Origin: Stenotrophomonas sp. SAU14A_NAIMI4_5
Lineage (GTDB): Bacteria > Pseudomonadota > Gammaproteobacteria > Xanthomonadales > Xanthomonadaceae
Reading direction: 5' to 3'
Assembly (NCBI RefSeq): GCF_003086795.1
Contig: NZ_CP026003.1
Span: 3,150,579-3,214,578 of the forward strand
Length of the DNA: 64,000 nt
In this document: one piece after another, positions 45,840 through 54,748 of the stretch
How the letters are laid out: every line of letters begins with the position of its first letter
How positions within the stretch are numbered: the first letter of the stretch is position 1
The notes under the pieces: generated by a model
Seen by the model: only the letters and a program-made list of their open reading frames with translations
Databases searched by the model: none
Told to the model about the DNA's origin: nothing
Made by a program: the position numbers and the translations under genes

Positions 45840-46397
45840 TTACCAGACCAGGTCGTCGGGGACCTGGAACTGGGCGTAGTACGCGTCGTCCTCGGCGTTG
45901 CCGGTGGAGATCTCGGCGGTCGAGCCCGGCTGGCCGTGGTCGACGATGATTGCTTCCGGGGCGCGCTCACGCACCTTCTCGGCGGCGGCACGCGGCAGCA
46001 GCGCATAACCCTCGCCCTGGGCGACGATCACCAGCACGCCCACCGACAGCGCCTTGCGCAGCTTGGGGTCGATCAGCAGGGTGCGGATCGCCGCGCCGTC
46101 GCTGAAGCGGTACTCGTCATCGCCCTTGTGGGGCACGGCATGGGCGGTGATGATCTGCTTCGCCTGCGCCTTCTGTTCAGCCAGCTTGGCCTGCGCATTT
46201 CGCTCGGCGGCCAGCGCACGGTCGCGCTCGACCTTCTCGGCGCGGGCGCGTTCAGCTTCGCGCTGGACCTCGGCGGAGGTCGATTCCGCCTTGCCCTGGC
46301 GGGCCTTGGCCTGGGCGCTCGCGGCGGCGCTGGCCTGCGACTTCTTGGCCAGGCCGGCCTTGAGCAATTGTTCCTGCAGCGCGTTGGGCTTTGCCAT
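45840..46397 (-). CDS. DUF2058 family protein
   Basis: A 185-residue cytoplasmic protein. The N-terminus MAKPNALQEQLLKAGLAKKSQ matches DUF2058 (YaiL in E. coli). A long charged coiled coil (about 25-100; Ala/Lys/Glu/Arg-rich) follows, then a C-terminal domain with HAVPHKGDDEYRFSDGAAIRTLLIDPKLRKAL and GYALLPRAAAEKVRERAPEAIIV. It is called a nucleoprotein or polynucleotide-associated enzyme in some annotations; the function is unproven. It diverges from the metallopeptidase gene. Confidence 0.9.
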   Translation of the reverse strand: MAKPNALQEQLLKAGLAKKSQASAAASAQAKARQGKAESTSAEVQREAERARAEKVERDRALAAERNAQAKLAEQKAQAKQIITAHAVPHKGDDEYRFSDGAAIRTLLIDPKLRKALSVGVLVIVAQGEGYALLPRAAAEKVRERAPEAIIVDHGQPGSTAEISTGNAEDDAYYAQFQVPDDLVW

Positions 46398-46459
46398 GGT
46401 CGTTGCGTACCGCGTGTAATCTTGGATGCCCCATTCTACCGACGCCCCGCCGCCCCTGC

Positions 46460-46960
46460 ATGGCTGTCCTGAAGTACCTCACCGGCTATCCCGAACCCCT
46501 GGTCGCCCAGGTCAGCGAACTGCTGGCCCAGGGCAAGCTCGGCCCCTGGCTGCAGCAGCGCTACCCCGACCCGCACGAGGTACGCAGCGACCGCCAGCTG
46601 TACGACTACACGCAGGACCTGAAGGACCGCTACCTGCGCAAGTCGGTACCGCTGAACAAGGTCTGCTACGACAACACGCTGGAAGTCATCAAGCACGCGC
46701 TGGGCACCCATACCGCCATTTCCCGCGTGCACGGTGGCCGCCTCAAGGCCAGCCGCGAGATCCGCATCGCCACGGTGTTCCGCCAGGCGCCGGCGGCCTT
46801 CCTGCGCATGATCGTGGTGCATGAACTGGCCCACCTGAAGGAGGCCGACCACAACAAGGCCTTCTACCAGCTGTGCCAGCACATGGAACCGGAGTACCTG
46901 CAGCTCGAGTTCGATACCCGCCTGTACCTGACCGAACTGGCCAACCGCAGCCAGCGCTGA
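46460..46960 (+). CDS. YgjP-like (DUF45) metallopeptidase
   Basis: A 166-residue protein with the zinc-peptidase motif HELAH at 121-125 and a third ligand His131 in EADHNKAFYQLCQ, preceded by LRMIVV. The conserved N-terminal part includes GYPEPLVAQVSELLAQGKLGPWLQQRYP. These proteins resemble the SprT/M48-type fold and their substrates are unknown. The start at 46460 gives MAVLKYLTGY. The pseudouridine synthase gene follows after 47 bases. Confidence 0.88.
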   Translation: MAVLKYLTGYPEPLVAQVSELLAQGKLGPWLQQRYPDPHEVRSDRQLYDYTQDLKDRYLRKSVPLNKVCYDNTLEVIKHALGTHTAISRVHGGRLKASREIRIATVFRQAPAAFLRMIVVHELAHLKEADHNKAFYQLCQHMEPEYLQLEFDTRLYLTELANRSQR

Positions 46961-47007
46961 CCGCCCGCAGCAGCTACACTGCGCGCCCCCTGACCGACCT
47001 GCCCGCC

Positions 47008-47706
47008 ATGGAACCGACCCGCCTCGACAAACACCTGGCCGCCCTGCTCGGCATCCCGCGCGGCGAAGCGCGCCGCTACATCGAGGGCGGCTGGGTGACG
47101 GTCAATGGCGAAGTCGTCGAACAGCCCCAGCGCCAGGTCGATGAGAGCGCGGTGATCGTGATGGCCGAACAGGCCGAAGACACCAAGGCCGAGCGGGTCA
47201 CCATGCTGCTGCACAAGCCGGCCGACGTCGCCGCCGAAACGCTGTGCGCAATGGTGAGCAGCGCCACCCGCAGCGAGCTCGATGCCAGCGACATCCGTCC
47301 GCTGCAGCGTCATTTCCATGGGCTGCAGCTGGCGGCATCGCTGCCGGCGGCCGACAGCGGCCTGGTGGTGGTCAGCCAGGACCCGGCCACCCTCGCCCAT
47401 CTGCAGCGCAACCTGGGCCGCACCGAACAGGAATACCTGGTGGAAGTGGCCGAGGGTGGGCCCGAGCGCGGGCCGTGGCTGATGGCGCGCCTGCAGCACG
47501 AATCCGGTGGCGCCAAGGTCAGCTGGCAGAACGAGCAGCGCCTGCGCTTTGCCGGCAAGGGCCTGACCGCCAAGGGCTTGCGCACGGCAGTGGGCAACGC
47601 CGGGCTGCAGGTGGCCGCGGTTCGCCGCCTGCGCATCGGCCGCGTGGCGTTGGGGCCGCTGCCGCCGGCGCAGTGGCGCTACCTGGGCAGCGACGAGCGG
47701 TTCTGA
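47008..47706 (+). CDS. S4-domain pseudouridine synthase homologue, probably inactive
   Basis: A 232-residue protein with an S4 RNA-binding domain (about 1-60; RLDKHLAALLGIPRGEARRYIEGGWVTVNG) and a RsuA/RluB/RluF-type fold (about 64-232; LLHKPADVAA, RTEQEYLVEVAEG, GLRTAVGNAGLQVAAVRRLRIGRVALG, LPPAQWRYL). The usual catalytic motif GRLDxDTxGL aligns with ASLPAADSGL at 110-119, so the position of the nucleophilic aspartate is Pro113. The KPxG motif before it is also changed (KPAD). RNA modification by the standard mechanism is thus unlikely; it may only bind RNA. See findings. Confidence 0.85.
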   Translation: MEPTRLDKHLAALLGIPRGEARRYIEGGWVTVNGEVVEQPQRQVDESAVIVMAEQAEDTKAERVTMLLHKPADVAAETLCAMVSSATRSELDASDIRPLQRHFHGLQLAASLPAADSGLVVVSQDPATLAHLQRNLGRTEQEYLVEVAEGGPERGPWLMARLQHESGGAKVSWQNEQRLRFAGKGLTAKGLRTAVGNAGLQVAAVRRLRIGRVALGPLPPAQWRYLGSDERF

Positions 47707-47712
47707 GCTTCC

Positions 47713-47751
47713 GGGGTCAGAGCCCTTGCCTGTGGCAAGGGATCCGACCCC
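47713..47751. repeat. GGGGTC-ended hairpin element, copy 4
   Basis: GGGGTCAGAGCCCTTGCC, loop TGT, then GGCAAGGGATCCGACCCC. It begins 7 bases after the S4-protein stop. Confidence 0.8.
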
Positions 47752-47781
47752 ATCCGGGGCCGCAGGCACGGGCGCGGGTGG

Positions 47782-47805
47782 CATCCACGCACGGCGTGGA
47801 TCTAC
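47782..47805. repeat. GTAG-type REP immediately before the phospholipase D gene
   Basis: CATCCACGC-ac-GGCGTGGATCTAC, the same sort as 45147-45170. It ends 10 bases before the ATG at 47816, taking the place of an evident ribosome site. Confidence 0.7.
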
Positions 47806-47815
47806 CATCGATGGC

Positions 47816-49384
47816 ATGAGCCCGTCCCTGCCGCCCTGGCGACGCGTGCTGCGCGTCGTTGCGATCATCATCGCCGCCCTGCTGTTGCTGGTGCTGTCCG
47901 GCCTGCTGCTGGCCGACCACCTGACGCCACAGGCACACGGGCCGGTCTCGCACGTGCTGCCGCTGCAGCCGGCACAGACCGCCATCGACCGCCAGCTGCT
48001 GCCCGAGCAGGAGGCCCACCCCGGCCAATCCGGCGTGGCCTTCCTCAGCGATGGCATGGACGCGTTCGCGGCACGCGCGAAGATCACCGAACAGGCCGGG
48101 CGCAGCCTGGACCTGCAGTACTACATCTGGCACGACGACCTGGTCGGCCACCTGATGGCCAAGGCCCTGTACGACGCCGCGGAACGTGGCGTGCGCGTGC
48201 GCATCCTGCTTGACGACATGAACGCCAAGGACAAGGACGCGCTGATGATGGCGCTCGATGCGCACCCCAACATCGAGATCCGCCTGTACAACCCGTTCCG
48301 CAACCGCAGCGGCATCGCGCGCACGCTGGAAATGATCCAGCGCGCTTTCAGCGTCAACCACCGCATGCACAACAAGAGCTGGATCGCCGACGGCCGCGTG
48401 GCCATCGTCGGTGGCCGCAACATCGGCGAGGAATATTTCAGCGCGCGCAACGACGTGAATTTCCAGGATCTGGACCTGGTGGTGGCCGGGCCGGCGGTGC
48501 AACAGGCCAACCGCATCTTCGACGACTACTGGAACAGCGACACCGCCATTCCCATCGCCGCGCTGGCCACCTACACCGATGCCCAGCTGCGCGCGCTGGT
48601 GCGCCAGTCCGATCGGGATGCGCTGCACGCCAAGGCACGGCCCTACCTGCAGCGGGTCGCTGATTCGCGTGCGCAGCGCCAGCCGGGCCCGGACCCGCTG
48701 CACTGGAGCGCCAACGTTCGCATCCTTTCCGACCCGCCGATGAAGCACCGCAACGATGCGCGTGATGACTGGCTGGTCAGCGCGCTGGTCGAAGAGCTGC
48801 AGTCCACCCGCCATACCGCGTTGCTGGTGTCGCCCTACTTCGTGCCTGGCGCGGATGGCCTGCAGGGCCTGTCGGCGATGGCCGCGCGTGGCGCCCAGGT
48901 GGGCGTGGTGACCAATTCGCTGGCCGCCACCGATGTGGCGGCCGTGCACGGTGGCTACATGGGCTACCGGGAGCCGCTGCTGAAGGCCGGCGTGCAGCTG
49001 TACGAACTGAAGGCGCACGGTGAGCCCGGCGAATCCAGCCTGTTCGGCAGCAGCGGCGCCAGCCTGCACACCAAGGCCTTCGTCATCGACGACCACCGCG
49101 GCTTCGTCGGCTCGTTCAACCTCGACCCACGCTCGGCCTACCTCAACACCGAAATGGGCGTGCTGTTCGATGACCCGGTGCTGGGAGCGCGGCTGCGCGA
49201 GGAATATCTGCGCCTGGCCGACCCGCTGCACAGCTGGTGGCTGGCGCTGGGTCCCGACGATGACCTGCGCTGGCTGGAACGGCAGCCACCGCCACATTGG
49301 GTGGGCCGCGAACCCGGCAGCACGCTGCGCGCGCGTGCGACCGCCCGCATCATCAGCTGGCTGCCGGTGGAATCGCAGCTGTAG
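47816..49384 (+). CDS. Phospholipase D-family protein (cardiolipin synthase-like)
   Basis: A 522-residue membrane-anchored protein with one N-terminal helix (about 10-33). It carries two PLD catalytic HKD motifs: HNKSWIAD (His185, Lys187, Asp192) followed by GGRNIGEEYF, and HTKAFVIDD (His418, Lys420, Asp425) followed by GSFNLDPRS. This arrangement matches ClsC-like cardiolipin synthases and other periplasm-facing phosphatidyltransferases. The start at 47816 is the first ATG before the anchor. Its stop lies 3 bases from the converging HDOD gene. Confidence 0.9.
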   Translation: MSPSLPPWRRVLRVVAIIIAALLLLVLSGLLLADHLTPQAHGPVSHVLPLQPAQTAIDRQLLPEQEAHPGQSGVAFLSDGMDAFAARAKITEQAGRSLDLQYYIWHDDLVGHLMAKALYDAAERGVRVRILLDDMNAKDKDALMMALDAHPNIEIRLYNPFRNRSGIARTLEMIQRAFSVNHRMHNKSWIADGRVAIVGGRNIGEEYFSARNDVNFQDLDLVVAGPAVQQANRIFDDYWNSDTAIPIAALATYTDAQLRALVRQSDRDALHAKARPYLQRVADSRAQRQPGPDPLHWSANVRILSDPPMKHRNDARDDWLVSALVEELQSTRHTALLVSPYFVPGADGLQGLSAMAARGAQVGVVTNSLAATDVAAVHGGYMGYREPLLKAGVQLYELKAHGEPGESSLFGSSGASLHTKAFVIDDHRGFVGSFNLDPRSAYLNTEMGVLFDDPVLGARLREEYLRLADPLHSWWLALGPDDDLRWLERQPPPHWVGREPGSTLRARATARIISWLPVESQL

Positions 49385-49387
49385 CGC

Positions 49388-50467
49388 TTACGCGCCGCCC
49401 TCGCCGTGGGCGTCGTGCATGGCTTCGTCGAGGGTTTCCACGTTGCGCCCGTGCAGGCGCCGCCAGATCCAGCGCAGTGCGTGCGGCGGCGCCGAGGGCA
49501 GCTGCTCCAGCAGCGCCAGCATGCGTGCCTGGGTGCCGTGGCCATGCCGGCACAGCAGGCTGGCGGCCGCGGCCGCGCTGCCCAGGCGCAGGCTGTCGGC
49601 CAGCGCGCCTTCGGCATCGGCGGCCAGCGCCTGGTGCACCGGTTCGGGCAGGTCCCAGGCCGCCGCCACGCGCTGGGCCAGCGGCAGCGACCAGCGCTGC
49701 AGCAGGTCCAGGGCCAACGCCGGCGTCACCGTCTCGTTGCGTGCCTGTGCTTCCTGCAGCAGCTGGCGCATCACCAGCGCCGCGCCCAGCCCCTGCACCA
49801 GGCCGAGCCACTGCGCGGCGAAGGCATCGCCGAAGGTGACCGTGCGCGCATGGTCCGCCGCCGCGCGCGAAGCCAGCAGCGCGTGCTCCCAGATGATCGC
49901 GCTGAACTGCGGAAACACCTCGCACTGCACCTGCATGACCGGCTGCACCAGCACGGCACTGATGATCTGCCGCACGCCTTCGGTGCCGACCAGGGTCACC
50001 GCCCGCTGCAGGCTGTCCACCGGCCGTTCGTGCACCTTGTAGGCCGGGCTGTTGGCGATGCGCAGCAGGTTGCCGGTCAGCACCGGGTCCTGGCCGATGA
50101 TCGCGGCCATCACCCGTGCCGAGGCCACCTCGTCATTGACGGTCTGGATCAGCTGCGGCAGCAGCTGCGGGCGCCGCGGCAGCTGCCGGGTCGCCCAGTC
50201 GCGGTCCTGCAGCGCGCGGTCCACTGCGTCGGCCAGCGCGGACGGGCCGGGCGTGGCCGGCTCACCTGCCAGATGCGGGTACAGCGCCAGGGCATGCAGG
50301 CCACGCTGCAGGTGCGCGGCGACCTCCGCCGGCGGCAGCGCCTCGCCCTGCAGGCTGGCTGCAGCGGCGGCCACGGCCTGCCGTGGTGCCGTCGCCAGGC
50401 GCACCGGGTCCGTACCGGACAGCCGGGACACCCATCCCACCAGCGTTTGCCACCAGGCCGGCCTCAT
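49388..50467 (-). CDS. HDOD-domain protein
   Basis: A 359-residue cytoplasmic protein with an HDOD domain (about 100-300; RRPQLLPQLIQTVNDEVASARVMAAIIGQDPVLTGNLLRIANSPAY, SLQRAVTLVGTEGVRQII, FWEH-like IIWEHALLASRAAADHA). HDOD proteins relate to HD phosphohydrolases but usually lack the metal residues, and they act in signalling, often with c-di-GMP or in stress responses. The start at 50467 (MRPAWWQTLVGW) is favoured; the frame is open to a GTG at 50599 with a Ser/Ala-rich extension. Confidence 0.85.
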   Translation of the reverse strand: MRPAWWQTLVGWVSRLSGTDPVRLATAPRQAVAAAAASLQGEALPPAEVAAHLQRGLHALALYPHLAGEPATPGPSALADAVDRALQDRDWATRQLPRRPQLLPQLIQTVNDEVASARVMAAIIGQDPVLTGNLLRIANSPAYKVHERPVDSLQRAVTLVGTEGVRQIISAVLVQPVMQVQCEVFPQFSAIIWEHALLASRAAADHARTVTFGDAFAAQWLGLVQGLGAALVMRQLLQEAQARNETVTPALALDLLQRWSLPLAQRVAAAWDLPEPVHQALAADAEGALADSLRLGSAAAAASLLCRHGHGTQARMLALLEQLPSAPPHALRWIWRRLHGRNVETLDEAMHDAHGEGGA

Positions 50468-50741
50468 CCGGATCGGCCCTGTCGTTGCACTGCTGCTGCC
50501 ACTGACTGCCCCTGCGCGTTCTTCACATCGGCCACCTGCCGTCGACGCTGCATCGGCCGCACTTTCATCTTCTTTAACCCGGACCGCTCGGATCTGCACG
50601 GCAGATGCCGGGGGAATGGACTAGAATGGCGCCGCGCGACCCGTCCCCCAGCCATGACGACGTCGCTTTTTTTGTTTTGGGACCCTACCGTTCACTGGCA
50701 GTTCGCTGCAGTTCGCCGCTGATCGCGCCATCGGAGACGCC

Positions 50742-51839
50742 ATGCTATTCGAAACCCTCGCCACCACCGGCCACGAACAGGTTGTGTTCTGCCACAACCA
50801 GGATGCCGGCCTGCAGGCGATCATCGCCATCCACAACACCACCCTGGGCCCGGCCCTGGGCGGCGTGCGCATGCGCCCCTACGCCAGCACCGACGAGGCG
50901 CTGGCCGACGTGCTGCGGTTGAGCCGGACGATGACCTACAAGAATGCGCTGGCGGGCCTCAATGTCGGTGGCGGCAAGGCGGTCATCATCGGTGACCCGA
51001 AGGTGGACAAGACCGAAGTGCTGTTCCGCGCCTTCGGCCGCTACGTCGATTCGCTGGGCGGCCGCTACATCACCGCCGAAGACGTCGGCACCGACGTCAA
51101 CGACATGGAAAACATCTACCTGGAAAGCCAGTTCGTGACCGGCGTGCACCAGGTCCACGGCGGCTCCGGCGACCCGGCGCCGTTCACCGCCTATGGCGCG
51201 CTGCAGGCGCTGATGGCGTCGCTGCGCTTCAAGTTCGGCCACGAGGAAGTGGGCAAGACCAGCATCGCCGTGCAGGGCCTGGGCCATATCGGCATGGAGC
51301 TGGTCAAGCTGCTGCGCGACCGCGGCGCCAAGCTGTACGTGACCGACCTGGACAGCAGCCTGGTCGATCGTGCGGTCAGCGATTTCGGTGCCGAGGCGGT
51401 CAAGCCGGACGAGATCCACGAGGTCAACGCCGACGTGTTCGCACCGTGCGCGCTGGAAAGCGCGATCAATGCCGACACCCTGCCGCGCATCAAGGCCAAG
51501 ATCATCTGCGGCACCGCCAACAACCAGCTGTCCAGCCTGGAAATCGGCGATGAACTGCATGCGCGCGGCATCCTCTACGCGCCCGACTATGCGGTCAACG
51601 CCGGTGGCGTGATGAACGTGTCGCTGGAGATCGACGGCTACAACCGTGAACGCGCGATGCGCCTGATCCGCAGCATCTACCACAACCTCACGCGCATCTT
51701 CGAGCTGTCCCAGCGCGAGAACATCGCGCCGCAGCGTGCGGCCGACCGCATCGCCGAAGCGCGCATCCTGTCCATCGGCAAGCTGAAGATGCCGCTGGGC
51801 CGCAGCACCCCGCGCCTGGGCAACCTGCGCGGCGGTTGA
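50742..51839 (+). CDS. Leucine dehydrogenase
   Basis: A 365-residue Glu/Leu/Phe/Val-dehydrogenase family enzyme. It oxidatively deaminates branched-chain amino acids to 2-oxoacids with NAD. The catalytic lysines are in MTYKNALAGLNVGGGKAVI (Lys67 and Lys79), and the Rossmann nucleotide site is GLGHIGMELVKLLRDRGAKLYVTDLD. CGTANNQLS and YAPDYAVNAGGVMN complete the fold. The 2-oxoacids can feed branched-chain fatty-acid synthesis, important in Xanthomonadaceae (inference). The 274-base gap 50468-50741 between it and the HDOD gene holds both promoters; no repeat is seen there. Confidence 0.93.
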   Translation: MLFETLATTGHEQVVFCHNQDAGLQAIIAIHNTTLGPALGGVRMRPYASTDEALADVLRLSRTMTYKNALAGLNVGGGKAVIIGDPKVDKTEVLFRAFGRYVDSLGGRYITAEDVGTDVNDMENIYLESQFVTGVHQVHGGSGDPAPFTAYGALQALMASLRFKFGHEEVGKTSIAVQGLGHIGMELVKLLRDRGAKLYVTDLDSSLVDRAVSDFGAEAVKPDEIHEVNADVFAPCALESAINADTLPRIKAKIICGTANNQLSSLEIGDELHARGILYAPDYAVNAGGVMNVSLEIDGYNRERAMRLIRSIYHNLTRIFELSQRENIAPQRAADRIAEARILSIGKLKMPLGRSTPRLGNLRGG

Positions 51840-51865
51840 TCCGCCCCACCGCGGGACACGGGGAA

Positions 51866-51889
51866 TGCCGGCCAGCGGCCGGCACTACC
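51866..51889. repeat. GTAG REP (SMAG-type), after leucine dehydrogenase
   Basis: TGCCGGCC-ag-CGGCCGGCACTACC, with the CTAC end, between two converging genes. Confidence 0.85.
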
Positions 51890-51901
51890 GGGTAACCCCG
51901 A

Positions 51902-54748
51902 TCAGAAAGCGGCGCTGTAACGCAGCGCCACCTGGCGCAGATCCCCACGCGGACCGAAGCGCTGGTCGTAGCCGAAGCCCAGCCGCGTGTTGCGGCTCAA
52001 CCACGATTCCACCGATACGCCGAACAGGCCGCCGGAACGCGTCGGCTGCAGGCCGGCCATCGGTGCCCATGCGTCGACGCCGACGAAGCTCGCATCCGCA
52101 TCCAGGCCCTGGCTGGACAGCAGCTGCTGCCACTCGGCATAACCGCGCAGCGACCAGCCGCGCCACTCGCGCTCGGCGCGCACACCGGCCAAGGCCTGGC
52201 TGCGGCTGCTGATCCCGCCCTGCGTGCGCAGGCCGAAGCCCAGCCCGCCCTGTTCGCTGAAGCGATCGTTGTCGACCCGCGCGTAGTCGGCGCCCACGTA
52301 GGGGGTCAGCGCTGCATGCGCCGACCCGAAGCGGTAGCCGGTCTCCACGCTGGCCATGCTGAAGCTGCCGCCGTAGCGCGCATTGACGCCGTACTGGCCG
52401 GCTCCCAGCAGCAGCTGGCGATCGATCTGGCGGGTGAACTGGCCGGCGCCCACCTGGCCCAGCGCGTAGGCACCACCACTGCTCCAGCCCGCATACAGCT
52501 GCGCCTGCGACTGCCGGTCACGCCCGCGGTCGCCGCCCCAGCTGCTGTTGCTGTAGCTGCGCAGTTCGCCGAAGGCGAAGCCGAGCACGCCGTTGCCGCC
52601 CATCGCCACGTCCTGGCCCATCATCCAGCCGCGGGTGTCGGTGCCGCTGGCCGAGAAGCTGCCCTGGCCGGCATCGCCCAGCGCGTTCTGCCAGGTGCCG
52701 CCCAGCCGCGGAGCGGCCTGGACCTGGCCGAAGCGGGCCGACAATGCACGGCGGCCCAGGTCGATGCTGTCGAACGTGGCCGCCGCGGCCAGCGCATGCG
52801 CCTTGCCGGACAGGCTGTCGAGGCTGGCCTGCAGGGCCTGGTTGCCTTCCACCCGCTGCAGCGCGGCCGCGCCATCGGCGAAGGAGGCCGAGCCGGCGCC
52901 GAGATCGAGGCGCTCGAACGCTGATTCCACCCGCAGCGCCGAGGCCAGCGCGGCGTTGGAGGCGCGCGCCACGCTGGCGGCCTGGGTGACGTTGATGCGG
53001 TCGGTGACCAGCACCACGTTGTCGCTGCCGTAGGTCAACGAACTCTGCAGCAGGGTGCCCTGCGGCAGGCTGTTGCTGACCGCGTCGAAGCGGCCGGTGA
53101 CGCCCTGGCCGGCATGCAGCACGGTCTGGGTGCGGCCATCGGCGGCCACGTAGCCGCTGACGATGCTGGCCACGTGCACGTCGCCGCCCTGCAGGGTGGC
53201 CGTGCCGGTGATCTCCAGCGGGTTGGAACCCAGCGAAATGCTCAGCCGTGCACCGGCACGATGCAGGTAGTTGCCCTCGATGGTGGCGCTGGTATTGGCA
53301 TTGCGCAGGATGACGGTGGCGCCGTTGTCGACGTTGCCGCGGATCCGGCTGGTGCCGGTCATGAACTGCAGCGCGGCGCCCTCGGGCACGCCGGCCTGCG
53401 GCACCACGACCACGTTGGAGGTGATCGACCCGCCATCGCGCAGCGCCAGCGTGCCCTGCTCGATGCGGGTTTCGCCGGTGTAGGTGTTGGTGCCCGACAG
53501 CCCCAGCGCGCCGACGCCCTGCTTGACCAGGCCACCGCTGCCGCTGATGTCGTTGCTCCAGACCGAATCCAGGCCGGTCTGCGAGACGTTGACCACGGCA
53601 TTGCCCCAGTCGAACTTCGCCGGCCCGTTGATGGCCTTGGCGATGTTCAGCAGGCCATAGCCGAAGGTGCTGTCCACGCCGGGCGCACCCAGGTCGGTGG
53701 CGGTGCCGAGCAGGGTCTGCCGTACCAGGTCGTTGCTGAAGTACGGGTATTTCTGCCAGACCACGGCCGCCGCACCGGACACCAGCGGCGCGGCGAACGA
53801 GGTGCCGTAGTTCCACAGCAGGGTGGAGCCGGTCGGGTAATTCGGATTGACGAAGATCGCCGCACCGGGTGCCGCCAGGCAGTAGCTGGCCGCCACGCCG
53901 CAGGCGTTGGCATAGCCGGCCAGCTTGCTGGGGTCGGTGGAATCGACCGCGGTCACCGCCAGCCAGCCACGCTCCAGGTCGGCGGCCGGGCGCGAATTGT
54001 TCGGGCCGGCCTGGCTGGGCAGAGCCGCCATGTCCGACGGGTTGGCCTTGGATTCATTGCCGGTGGCGAACACCACCAGGCCGTTGTTGCCGATGATGAA
54101 GGGACGGTACTCGGCCGCGATCGGGGCGGTGGCCGCGGCATTGGTCCAGTACAGCCCGCCCCATGAGTTGTTCATGATCTTCACGCCCTGGTTGATCAGG
54201 TCCTGGTGGACCCCCGCCAGGCCAAGCGCGCCATCGACCTCGTTGCCGTTGCCCGACCCATCGTCGGTCGGCCGCGTGTCGGAAATGATCCGCGCCGAGA
54301 CGATCTGCGCGTTCGGCGCGATGCCTCCCGGCCACGACCCGAAGGCCTTGCCCGCCGCCAGTTCAGCCACCGCCGTACCGTGGCCGACCACGTCATCGTT
54401 GTTGAGGTTGTTGCTGCGCGGATCCACGTAGCTGTAGTTGGCCAGCACCCGCCCGCTCAGGGTGGGATGGTTGCGCTGCACGCCCGAATCGACGATGCCG
54501 ATGCGCACGCCGCTGCCATCCAGCCCCGCGCTGCGCGCTGCGTCGGCCTTGGTGATGGACAGGTGCGCGTTGATCGCCGGTTCGGCCGGCTGGGTGGGCG
54601 TGGTCGGCGGAGGCGTGGTGGGCGGCGGCGGGGTGGTCGGTGGGGGATCGACGCGCACGTTGCTGCCGCCGCCTCCGCCGCCACATGCCGTCAATGCAAC
54701 CACCAATGCCGATCCCAGGACCGACCGTGCCATCGTCTTGCGTTCCAT
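51902..54748 (-). CDS. Subtilisin-like serine protease autotransporter
   Basis: A 948-residue type V secreted protein. The signal peptide ends in a lipobox-like LTAC (Cys22) followed by six glycines. A Pro/Thr linker (about 35-55) leads to an S8 subtilase domain (about 60-385) with the triad Asp87 (IVDSG), His123 (GHGTAV) and Ser317 (GTSFAAP). A PATR-type beta repeat (SGTNTYTGETRIEQGTLAL), a passenger stalk and a C-terminal autotransporter barrel (about 690-948) ending in RYSAAF follow. Such proteases degrade extracellular or host proteins. The gene is monocistronic and faces leucine dehydrogenase. Confidence 0.93.
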   Translation of the reverse strand: MERKTMARSVLGSALVVALTACGGGGGGSNVRVDPPPTTPPPPTTPPPTTPTQPAEPAINAHLSITKADAARSAGLDGSGVRIGIVDSGVQRNHPTLSGRVLANYSYVDPRSNNLNNDDVVGHGTAVAELAAGKAFGSWPGGIAPNAQIVSARIISDTRPTDDGSGNGNEVDGALGLAGVHQDLINQGVKIMNNSWGGLYWTNAAATAPIAAEYRPFIIGNNGLVVFATGNESKANPSDMAALPSQAGPNNSRPAADLERGWLAVTAVDSTDPSKLAGYANACGVAASYCLAAPGAAIFVNPNYPTGSTLLWNYGTSFAAPLVSGAAAVVWQKYPYFSNDLVRQTLLGTATDLGAPGVDSTFGYGLLNIAKAINGPAKFDWGNAVVNVSQTGLDSVWSNDISGSGGLVKQGVGALGLSGTNTYTGETRIEQGTLALRDGGSITSNVVVVPQAGVPEGAALQFMTGTSRIRGNVDNGATVILRNANTSATIEGNYLHRAGARLSISLGSNPLEITGTATLQGGDVHVASIVSGYVAADGRTQTVLHAGQGVTGRFDAVSNSLPQGTLLQSSLTYGSDNVVLVTDRINVTQAASVARASNAALASALRVESAFERLDLGAGSASFADGAAALQRVEGNQALQASLDSLSGKAHALAAAATFDSIDLGRRALSARFGQVQAAPRLGGTWQNALGDAGQGSFSASGTDTRGWMMGQDVAMGGNGVLGFAFGELRSYSNSSWGGDRGRDRQSQAQLYAGWSSGGAYALGQVGAGQFTRQIDRQLLLGAGQYGVNARYGGSFSMASVETGYRFGSAHAALTPYVGADYARVDNDRFSEQGGLGFGLRTQGGISSRSQALAGVRAEREWRGWSLRGYAEWQQLLSSQGLDADASFVGVDAWAPMAGLQPTRSGGLFGVSVESWLSRNTRLGFGYDQRFGPRGDLRQVALRYSAAF

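Noticed and set aside
50625..50740. Short open frame upstream of leucine dehydrogenase as a leader peptide
   Set aside because: It has no leucine or branched-chain codon run, and no attenuator hairpin with T run follows it.
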